Source: an uncultured Candidatus Altimarinota bacterium (GTDB lineage Bacteria; Patescibacteriota; Gracilibacteria; UBA4473). From it: a DNA stretch of 6,400 bases. The stretch covers positions 1 through 6,400 of the forward strand of contig CALIGR010000066.1 in the NCBI GenBank assembly GCA_938021445.1, given 5' to 3'. Both the position numbers and the translations under genes were made by a program. The notes under the pieces were generated by a model, which worked only from the letters and a program-made list of their open reading frames with translations, ran no database searches and was not told where the DNA came from. Below are positions 1-5,134 of the stretch, one piece after another (position 1 is the first letter of the stretch; each line of letters opens with the position of its first letter).

Positions 1-32
1 CCTCCAAATAAACCTTTTAGAAAATTAAGCAT
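1..32 (-). CDS. Possible start of a divergent gene (first 10 codons only)
   Basis: Read on the minus strand, an ATG at 32-30 opens a frame that stays open to the window edge and encodes MLNFLKGLFG. A short amphipathic start of this kind is seen at the N-terminus of several proteins, SecA-like ones among them, but ten residues cannot identify a family. The arrangement would be divergent from the aldehyde dehydrogenase gene, with a shared AT-rich region of about 75 bp between the two starts. No Shine-Dalgarno is visible, as for the other genes here. It could be a chance open frame. Confidence 0.3.
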   Translation of the reverse strand, partial: MLNFLKGLFG

Positions 33-52
33 TTTTTAATACAAAATATAAA

Positions 53-80
53 TCGACCAAAATCTACTGATTTTTATACT
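53..80 (+). promoter_or_regulatory. Predicted promoter of the aldehyde dehydrogenase operon
   Basis: A -35-like TCGACC (53-58, 4/6 to TTGACA) is separated by 16 bp from a good -10 TATACT (75-80, 5/6). Transcription would start near 87, giving a leader of about 20 nt. An alternative -10, TAATAT at 95-100, lies 7 nt before the ATG and would give a leaderless message, but it has no clear -35. The assignment rests on consensus matching only. Confidence 0.45.
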
Positions 81-107
81 AGAGACAAAAGATTTAATAT
101 CTGAAGC

Positions 108-1475
108 ATGAGTGTCTTAGTTTCTACCAATCCCGCACAAAACTATGTGCCTCTTGGGGAGGTCACTGTATCAACCTTAGCCAAAGTTACTGAAGCCACT
201 TCTCGGGCTCATATGGCAAAAAAAGGCTGGTCCAGCTTATCTGTCAAAGAGCGAATCGAGTTACTAAAACCCATTGTGGATGCAATTTTTGCGGCACGTG
301 AAGACTTTGTACAACTGATTATGTCTGAGACTGGGAAAACGCTCTCGCTTAGTCGAGACGAAGTAGACCGAGGGGCCGTTGACTGGCTTATGGAAAATGC
401 TGAAACTATCTTAGCGCCGCAAAAAACTTGTGATAAACCAGGCGAGACCCATGAGATTTGGTATGAACCTTTTGGTGTCACTGCGGTTATCACTCCCTGG
501 AATTTCCCGCTTGGAGAGGCTCTAAAAAGTCTTATTTCTACACTCTTAGCCGGAAACACTGTGATTTTTAAAATATCAGAAGAGTGTCCATTAGTTGGTC
601 AGAAGTTAGGTGAGGTTTTTACAAAACACGACTTTCCCATCGGTGTCTTCAACCAAGTCTATGGAGACGGAAGCGTAGGAGAAGCGCTGACCAATCAAGA
701 TGTAGACCTAATTGTTTTTACAGGCAGCTCTGCCGTCGGGGAGAAAATCTATAAAAAAGCGGCTGATAAGTTTATAAAAGCTCATTTAGAAATGGGTGGA
801 TCAAATCCCGGAATTGTCTTTGCCGATGCAGACGTAAAAAGTGCAGCTCAAATTATGATCGATGCCCGATTCCAACACTGTGGTCAGATATGTGACTCCA
901 TGAAACGCCTGATCGTCGAAGCTCCAATCAAAGACGATTTAGAGGCAGCTATGAAGGAAATTTTAGAATCTATGACACTCGGGGACCCAACCAAAGAAGA
1001 AACTGACTTTGGACCACTTGTAGCTGAAAGACAAGTACGCCTGGCCGAGGCTCAACTACAAGACGCACTCGACAAAGGCGCTCGTATCGTCGCGCAACTC
1101 GAAGTGGATAAATCGCTGAAAGGCGCTTTCTTTCCACCGACTATTTTAGCCGACATTACCCCAGATATGCGAGTCTGGCACGAAGAAGTTTTTGCGCCTA
1201 TTTTGCCGATAGTAAGCTTTCAAGCCGAAACCGAAGCTATAGCCCTCGCTAATGATACTATCTACGGACTCGGTAGTCGTGTGATTACGGCCGACATGGA
1301 TCGCGCCAAAAGAGTCGCTCGACAAATAAACGCCGGAAACGTTGAGATAAACCAAGGCTCTCGCTGGCTCCCTTGCAACCCATTCGGCGGCTATAAGGCT
1401 TCAGGGATGGGACGCACTTATGGTGAAGCGGGGTTGAGAGAATTGTGCCAAATTAAGATGGTTTCTGCTGCCTGA
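108..1475 (+). CDS. NAD(P)-dependent aldehyde dehydrogenase (succinate-semialdehyde dehydrogenase-like)
   Basis: This cytoplasmic enzyme should oxidise an aldehyde to a carboxylic acid with NAD(P)+. At 455 residues it is full length for the ALDH superfamily. The whole catalytic set is visible: Asn132 in PWNFPL, the cofactor-loop motif FTGSSAVG, general base Glu228 in LEMGGSNP, and nucleophile Cys262 in GQIC. The Glu-Cys spacing of 34 matches ALDH2. The C-terminus carries EEVFAPILP and the NPFGGYKASGMGR motif. The best guess is the succinate-semialdehyde or related medium-chain semialdehyde group, but the substrate cannot be fixed from motifs and no GABA or succinate genes are adjacent. The usual K-P-S-E stretch reads KISEE, a mild departure in the cofactor pocket. 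The ATG at 108 is chosen because the N-terminal length fits the family; it has no Shine-Dalgarno. The gene ends in TGA, 17 nt before the methyltransferase gene, so co-transcription is likely. Confidence 0.9.
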   Translation: MSVLVSTNPAQNYVPLGEVTVSTLAKVTEATSRAHMAKKGWSSLSVKERIELLKPIVDAIFAAREDFVQLIMSETGKTLSLSRDEVDRGAVDWLMENAETILAPQKTCDKPGETHEIWYEPFGVTAVITPWNFPLGEALKSLISTLLAGNTVIFKISEECPLVGQKLGEVFTKHDFPIGVFNQVYGDGSVGEALTNQDVDLIVFTGSSAVGEKIYKKAADKFIKAHLEMGGSNPGIVFADADVKSAAQIMIDARFQHCGQICDSMKRLIVEAPIKDDLEAAMKEILESMTLGDPTKEETDFGPLVAERQVRLAEAQLQDALDKGARIVAQLEVDKSLKGAFFPPTILADITPDMRVWHEEVFAPILPIVSFQAETEAIALANDTIYGLGSRVITADMDRAKRVARQINAGNVEINQGSRWLPCNPFGGYKASGMGRTYGEAGLRELCQIKMVSAA

Positions 1476-1492
1476 GTAGAGTTAATACGCCT

Positions 1493-2662
1493 ATGAAAAA
1501 TTACTTCCTCGCTCTTGGCCGCTACCCAAACCTTTCTCTTGCTGAGCTTCAGGGGCAACTCGATGTGATTTTTTATAACGAGGAGAACCAGTATCTCATT
1601 GCCGAAAACCTAGAATTTAAAAACCCGAGAGATTTACCAAGGCCACCTGAACAGTTGTTTTTGGATAGTTTAGGCGGAACGATGTTTATGGGAGAAACAC
1701 TCAAAGAATGCGAGAGCTATAATGATTTGAAAGATTTTATTCAAGATTTGGTTGTGAATGAAGCCGTCAGCAAAATTGGTTTTTGTACTTTTGGCGTCGG
1801 TAAAAACTTTTTGCCTAAGCTTATTGGGGAAACCAAAGACTTTTCCCGGGAAAAAGATCATAAGCTAAGAATTGAAAATTTTAAAAGTGCGTCCCTTAGC
1901 TCTGGGCAGATATTTGAAAGAAGACTTACTCAGAAAGGTTTAGTGCTCGGAATTGCCCAAGAAGGGAATCAATTTTTAGTCAGTAAGATCATCGCCAACC
2001 AAAACTTGAGAAACTACGAACTGAGGGACCGAAAGAAAAATTTTCGAGATGCCAAGATGGGGATGCTTCCGCCAAAACTAGCACAGATCTTGATAAATCT
2101 ATCTCACCCAGATCATAAAGACACAATCATCGATCCGTTTTGTGGGAGCGCCACCGTCAATATAGAAGCCGCTATAGCGGGTTTTAAAACTCAAGGATCA
2201 GATATCAATGAACACTTTGTCACTAAGTCGAGAGAAAACTTTGACCAAATGTCTGAAAAGTTTCGCTACGAAAAAAGCACTGGGACTTTTGAAACACAAG
2301 ATGTAACTAAAATTGATTGGAAAGCAGCTTCAGGCATTATCGCGACCGAAGGCTGGCTTGGGGAAAACTTCGAACAAACTCCAAGTGTAGACCAGATAAA
2401 AGCGAATAAAGCTGCCGTCCTCAATATTTGGAGACAAGTGTTTTTAAATCTAAAAGATTCAAATATTCGTTCTGTTGCTTTCTGTCTCCCTTGTTGGAAC
2501 GTGAAGAGCCGAAAGTTTTCAATCTCACAAGAACTAATTTCAGATATAAATGCTGCCGGGTTTGAACTTAAAAAATTTCCAAACCAAGACACAAGTTTTA
2601 TCTACGAAAGAGAGACCACTTTTGTCGCTCGGGAGATCTTGGTCGCTCAAAAAGTAGCCTAG
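1493..2662 (+). CDS. TRM11-type class I RNA methyltransferase
   Basis: This is predicted to be an SAM-dependent methyltransferase acting on tRNA or rRNA in the cytoplasm. The N-terminal 150 or so residues resemble the TRM11/THUMP-type RNA-binding part: it opens YFLALGRYPNLSLAEL and has LGGTMFMGETL further on. A linker with RDRKKNFRDAKMGMLPPKLAQI leads into the Rossmann-like catalytic domain. SAM motif I is DPFCGSAT (residues 214-221), followed by an acidic residue in GSDINEHF that would bind the ribose. The motif IV position, DPPY in archaeal/eukaryotic Trm11 (N2-guanosine at tRNA position 10), reads TEGWLG here (residues 285-290). A T-E-x-x-L-G variant is, to my recollection, common in TRM11-like proteins of Patescibacteria. 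The modified base is therefore uncertain. At 389 residues it looks intact. It follows the aldehyde dehydrogenase gene closely, but no functional link is evident. Confidence 0.82.
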   Translation: MKNYFLALGRYPNLSLAELQGQLDVIFYNEENQYLIAENLEFKNPRDLPRPPEQLFLDSLGGTMFMGETLKECESYNDLKDFIQDLVVNEAVSKIGFCTFGVGKNFLPKLIGETKDFSREKDHKLRIENFKSASLSSGQIFERRLTQKGLVLGIAQEGNQFLVSKIIANQNLRNYELRDRKKNFRDAKMGMLPPKLAQILINLSHPDHKDTIIDPFCGSATVNIEAAIAGFKTQGSDINEHFVTKSRENFDQMSEKFRYEKSTGTFETQDVTKIDWKAASGIIATEGWLGENFEQTPSVDQIKANKAAVLNIWRQVFLNLKDSNIRSVAFCLPCWNVKSRKFSISQELISDINAAGFELKKFPNQDTSFIYERETTFVAREILVAQKVA

Positions 2663-2694
2663 ACTACATACCGAGTAATATAGATTACGCCTCA

Positions 2695-2736
2695 TCGACC
2701 ATACTTATTTACTGATCTAAAATGTGACCCTACTAT
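2695..2736 (+). promoter_or_regulatory. Predicted promoter(s) of the thioredoxin-like gene
   Basis: Two overlapping sigma-70-like candidates fit this 99-nt gap. TCGACC (2695-2700), 17 bp, TAAAAT (2718-2723) scores 9/12 and would start near 2730. TTTACT (2708-2713), 17 bp, TACTAT (2731-2736) scores 8/12 and would start near 2743, leaving a 19-nt leader. Either gives this gene its own transcript. No intrinsic terminator for the upstream operon is visible in the gap. Confidence 0.45.
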
Positions 2737-2761
2737 CGCGGCACATTAACTTTAATCTTTT

Positions 2762-3199
2762 ATGAAATCGTTCAACATCATTCTCAGTATTCTTGGCCTC
2801 TTTGTCCTTGGTGGCGCCGCCTACTACGTCACTACCGGAGAAACTCCAAAAGCTTCGTCCATTGTGGCAACACAAGTTCTGGCTCAAAATGCTAACTTCA
2901 CCTATCAAACTTTTGATAATGAGAGTTTTAATAACCTTAAAGGAAACGAAGCCTTTGCGGTTTTCGTTCATAGTAAAACCTGTGGAACCTGCGCCAAGAA
3001 AGAAAAACAAATCATGGAAGAAATCACTCAGTTTAATAATGGGACGATCCTCAAAATGGACTGGGACAGTGCGCCGACTGAATTTTTGAAAAACTATGAA
3101 GTTAACAAGTATGATACTTTTGTGGTTTTTGACGCCGAAGGAAACCATCAAACTATTAAAGGGGCTAAAGTTGAGGAAGTGAGAACTTCAGTGCAGTAA
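2762..3199 (+). CDS. Membrane-anchored thioredoxin-like protein with CGTC motif
   Basis: A 145-residue protein with one N-terminal hydrophobic segment (about residues 5-24), an uncleaved anchor or a signal peptide, followed by a thioredoxin-fold domain outside the cytoplasmic membrane. The redox motif CGTC is at Cys74-Cys77, after a beta strand AFAVFVHS and before a Lys/Glu-rich helix, as in thioredoxins. The next strands are ILKMDWDS and TFVVFDAEG. The cis-proline that normally precedes the TFVVF-like strand is replaced by Asp118 (KYDTFVVF), which is unusual. CcdA and TrxB lie directly downstream, which suggests that CcdA keeps this protein reduced and that it in turn reduces exported thiol partners. 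No Shine-Dalgarno is present; this ATG gives a proper signal/anchor. No particular family member such as ResA or DsbE can be assigned. Confidence 0.75.
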   Translation: MKSFNIILSILGLFVLGGAAYYVTTGETPKASSIVATQVLAQNANFTYQTFDNESFNNLKGNEAFAVFVHSKTCGTCAKKEKQIMEEITQFNNGTILKMDWDSAPTEFLKNYEVNKYDTFVVFDAEGNHQTIKGAKVEEVRTSVQ

Positions 3200-3222
3200 T
3201 TGATTTTCATAATCACCCCGGC

Positions 3223-3252
3223 TAGACAACCGCTAACATTAACTGATATATT
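3223..3252 (+). promoter_or_regulatory. Strong extended -10 promoter for a leaderless ccdA-trxB transcript
   Basis: TAGACA (3223-3228, 5/6) is followed after 18 bp by TATATT (3247-3252, 5/6), which is preceded by TGa, an extended -10. The -10 ends only 6 nt before the ccdA ATG at 3259, so a start about 7 nt downstream falls on the A of the start codon. With no Shine-Dalgarno present, a leaderless mRNA is the natural reading. Confidence 0.6.
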
Positions 3253-3258
3253 AACCAC

Positions 3259-3987
3259 ATGTTACTCCTTATTACTTCGTTTCTCGCTGGAGTCCTGACC
3301 GTCCTCGCTCCTTGCGTACTGCCACTTCTTCCAATCATTATCGGAAGTAGTGCGAGTCGTTCTAAATGGGAGCCGGCGGTAGTCATTGCCTCTCTCTCGA
3401 TCTCGATTGTCTTGTTTACCCTTCTGCTTCGTTTCTCAACCGCGCTGATCGGGGTTCCTACTTATGTTTGGTCTTACGTCTCCGGAACCATTTTGGTACT
3501 ACTTGGTTTGGTTACTATTTTCCCCTCCGTATGGGAAAAAGCTTCACTCTCTTTTAGCAATAAATCGAAAGAAAAACTGCAGCAATCAGCTCAGAAGCAG
3601 GGAATGCTTAAGCCCATCATGATCGGCGCCTCGCTCGGGCCAGTGTTTACGAGTTGTTCTCCGACTTATGGACTGATCCTCGCGACCGTTCTTCCAGCGA
3701 GCTTTATAAGCGGTCTTTTCTACCTCATCGTCTATGCGTTGGGACTCGCTTTTGTCCTTGGACTCATTGCCTTTTTCGGCCGGTCACTGACCAGCCGGCT
3801 TCAGGGAATTGCGGATGGGAAAAGTAACTTTAAAAAAACATTAGGTGTAATTTTTGTTTTAGTTGGACTCGCTATTATCTTTAAGTGGGACAAACAAATC
3901 GAAGCTGCTCTTATCGATAGGGGATACTATGGAGTGACGAGTTTTGAAGAAAATCTAGTACGAACTCTAGAAAAAGAAAACCAATAA
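3259..3987 (+). CDS. ccdA: CcdA-family thiol:disulfide transmembrane electron carrier
   Basis: A 242-residue polytopic membrane protein of the CcdA/DsbD-beta family. It passes electrons from cytoplasmic thioredoxin to thiol proteins outside the membrane. Six hydrophobic segments can be read, at roughly residues 1-23, 38-61, 65-88, 116-142, 146-172 and 194-208. The two redox cysteines sit where the family has them: Cys19 in LAPCVLPLLP (helix 1) and Cys133 in TSCSPTYG (helix 4), each next to prolines. A charged loop rich in Lys (about residues 95-113) separates the two halves, and a hydrophilic tail of some 34 residues follows helix 6. The gene is 4 nt upstream of trxB, which provides reducing power, and just after the thioredoxin-like gene, its likely acceptor. 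No cytochrome c maturation genes are visible, so a general thiol-reducing role is more likely than a dedicated cytochrome c role. Confidence 0.9.
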   Translation: MLLLITSFLAGVLTVLAPCVLPLLPIIIGSSASRSKWEPAVVIASLSISIVLFTLLLRFSTALIGVPTYVWSYVSGTILVLLGLVTIFPSVWEKASLSFSNKSKEKLQQSAQKQGMLKPIMIGASLGPVFTSCSPTYGLILATVLPASFISGLFYLIVYALGLAFVLGLIAFFGRSLTSRLQGIADGKSNFKKTLGVIFVLVGLAIIFKWDKQIEAALIDRGYYGVTSFEENLVRTLEKENQ

Positions 3988-3991
3988 CCTT

Positions 3992-4927
3992 ATGGCTGAA
4001 AAACTAATCATTCTTGGCAGTGGCCCCAGTGGTCTCACCGCCGCTATTTACGCCGCAAGAGCTGATCTCAATCCACTTGTACTTGAAGGTATTAACCCTG
4101 GTGGGCAGCTTATGGGAACGACTGAAGTCGATAATTTCCCAGGATTTCCTGACGGTATCATGGGGCCGGAGCTGATCCAAAACATGAAAAAGCAAGCTGA
4201 GCGTTTCGGTGCGAAGTTTGAAACTAAAAATGTAGACTCTGTCGACTTCAGTAACCCAAAAAATCTCAAACTCGTTGTGAGTGAGAAAACCTATGAAACT
4301 GAAAGCCTCATCATTGCCACCGGTGCCACGGCTCGTTGGCTTAATCTAGGCAAAGACGAAGAGCGTTTTTGGGGAAAAGGCTACACGGCCTGCGCTACAT
4401 GCGATGGATTTTTCTTTCGAGACAAGATAGTTGGTGTCGTTGGCGGTGGCGATTCAGCCTGTGAAGAAGCTGATTTTTTGACTAAGTTCGCTACAAAAGT
4501 TTATCTGATCCATCGTCGTGACGAACTTCGAGCCTCAAAACCAATGCAAAAAAGAGTTTTTGATAATCCAAAAATTGAAATCTTATGGGATAAAAACGTT
4601 ACGGATTTACACGGTGAAAACCTACTAGAATCTGTCGAACTTACCGATAGTAAAACCGACAAAAAAAATTCACTCAAACTCGATGGATTATTTGTCTCTA
4701 TCGGTCATACCCCAGCAACTAAATTTTTAGGCGAATCTCTCGAAAAACTACCAAATGGGTATCTAAAAGTAGAAAATCATACCAAAACTAAAATACCTTC
4801 AGTCTTCGTCGCCGGTGATGTCTGTGATCACCAGTACCGACAAGCCATCACCGCGGCTGGGATGGGATGTATGGCAGCCCTTGATGCCGAACGATATCTG
4901 ACGGGCGGTATTTCTCAGACGTACTAA
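3992..4927 (+). CDS. trxB: Thioredoxin reductase (NADPH, FAD)
   Basis: A cytoplasmic flavoenzyme that reduces thioredoxin with NADPH. Its 311 residues match the low-molecular-weight bacterial type. Visible motifs in order are the FAD-binding GSGPSGLTAA (residues 9-18), a GGQLM stretch, the redox pair Cys134-Ala-Thr-Cys137-Asp, the NADPH-binding GVVGGGDSACEEA, HRRDELRAS (the HRR arginines select NADPH over NADH), and the C-terminal FAD motif VAGDVCDHQYRQAITAAGMG. All catalytic residues are present. It is translated from an ATG 4 nt after the ccdA stop codon, with no Shine-Dalgarno, so translational coupling is likely. The pairing with ccdA suggests it powers reduction of exported thiols as well as general redox balance. 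No cytoplasmic thioredoxin gene lies in the window; one must be elsewhere if the usual relay operates. Confidence 0.96.
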   Translation: MAEKLIILGSGPSGLTAAIYAARADLNPLVLEGINPGGQLMGTTEVDNFPGFPDGIMGPELIQNMKKQAERFGAKFETKNVDSVDFSNPKNLKLVVSEKTYETESLIIATGATARWLNLGKDEERFWGKGYTACATCDGFFFRDKIVGVVGGGDSACEEADFLTKFATKVYLIHRRDELRASKPMQKRVFDNPKIEILWDKNVTDLHGENLLESVELTDSKTDKKNSLKLDGLFVSIGHTPATKFLGESLEKLPNGYLKVENHTKTKIPSVFVAGDVCDHQYRQAITAAGMGCMAALDAERYLTGGISQTY

Positions 4928-4933
4928 ATTTTT

Positions 4934-4962
4934 TTGACAAAAAAAAGATGCTGATCTACTTT
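4934..4962 (+). promoter_or_regulatory. Promoter of the metA leader
   Basis: A perfect -35 TTGACA (4934-4939) lies 17 bp before a -10 TACTTT (4957-4962, 3/6). The -35 is preceded by a T-run and followed by an A-run, giving an AT-rich flank. Transcription should start near 4969, immediately before the ATG of the leader peptide at 4972. The metA message would thus carry a leader of about 165 nt. Confidence 0.65.
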
Positions 4963-4971
4963 AACTTGTGA

Positions 4972-5052
4972 ATGTTGAATCAATTGATGCAAATGGCTAT
5001 GATGATGCTTGGGATGAAAATCTCAGCTGATCTGGTACGTGTGCCTCGATAG
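4972..5052 (+). CDS. Methionine-rich attenuator leader peptide of metA
   Basis: A 26-codon frame from ATG 4972 to TAG 5050-5052. Its first 15 residues are MLNQLMQMAMMMLGM: Met at positions 1, 6, 8, 10, 11, 12 and 15. The remaining eleven residues (from KISAD) have no Met. The start is about 3 nt after the predicted transcription start, so initiation would be leaderless or nearly so, like the neighbouring genes that lack a Shine-Dalgarno. Its place between a promoter and a terminator, in front of a methionine biosynthesis gene, makes it a candidate sensor: ribosomes would slow at codons 8-12 when Met-tRNA is short. The peptide itself probably has no function. The main alternative is that the ATG repeats (GATGATG) arise by chance in a non-coding RNA. 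Confidence 0.7.
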   Translation: MLNQLMQMAMMMLGMKISADLVRVPR

Positions 5053-5093
5053 TCTAATCTGACTTCACCACTTCGCCCCAGACTCTGCTGAGA
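5007..5093 (+). promoter_or_regulatory. Mutually exclusive hairpin and antiterminator of the metA attenuator
   Basis: Two alternative pairings share 5021-5027. (a) A local hairpin: 5007-5015 pairs with 5020-5027 (8 bp, T5009 bulged) around a GAAA tetraloop (5016-5019). (b) An antiterminator: 5021-5035 pairs with 5078-5093 in 14 bp, with one T-T mismatch (5028/5086) and C5083 bulged. This consumes the 5' arm and loop of the terminator. A ribosome paused with codons 10-12 of the leader in its A site would cover roughly up to 5011-5017. That blocks the left arm of the hairpin while leaving 5021 onward free for the antiterminator. A small hairpin, GGTA/TGCC (5034-5045), could further favour the terminated form when translation runs to the stop codon. 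The pairings are read from the sequence; the mechanism is inferred. Confidence 0.65.
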
Positions 5094-5112
5094 GTCCTTG
5101 GGGAATTTTTTT
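5076..5112 (+). terminator. Intrinsic terminator (attenuator) upstream of metA
   Basis: CCCCAGACTCT (5076-5086) pairs with AGAGTC (5091-5096) and TGGGG (5099-5103) through an 11-bp stem with a 2-nt CT bulge and a GCTG loop. AA and then seven T (5106-5112) follow. It ends 22 nt before the metA ATG and lies downstream of the metA promoter, so it would cut metA expression rather than close the trxB operon, although trxB read-through transcripts would stop here too. Confidence 0.85.
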
Positions 5113-5134
5113 ATATTTTCTAACTTTTCCAAAC

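Noticed and set aside
1473..1493. UGA recoded as glycine (code 25), extending the aldehyde dehydrogenase
   Set aside because: The enzyme is complete at the TGA, the extension would be short and unlike the family, and glycine is encoded normally by GGN throughout.
2717..3151. A long antisense frame opposite the thioredoxin-like gene
   Set aside because: It is a shadow of the sense gene, with no recognisable domain, while the sense frame has an anchor and a CGTC thioredoxin fold.
4894..4935. Intrinsic terminator at the end of trxB
   Set aside because: There is a T-run at 4929-4935, but only a weak 5-bp stem with a 13-nt loop (TCTGA/TCAGA) lies before it. The T-run is better read as flanking the metA promoter.
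4968..5030. A GTG-started 21-codon frame (VNVESIDANGYDD...) overlapping the Met leader in another frame
   Set aside because: It has no amino acid run, begins on GTG and would compete with the ATG frame. The Met-rich frame explains the position before metA far better.
4969..5075. SAM riboswitch upstream of metA
   Set aside because: A GGGATGAAAATC stretch faintly recalls the SAM-I GATGAA core, but no SAM-I P1-P4 arrangement, kink-turn, or SAM-II/III/IV core could be laid out. The same bases are explained by the Met leader and its hairpin. A covariance-model search would settle it.
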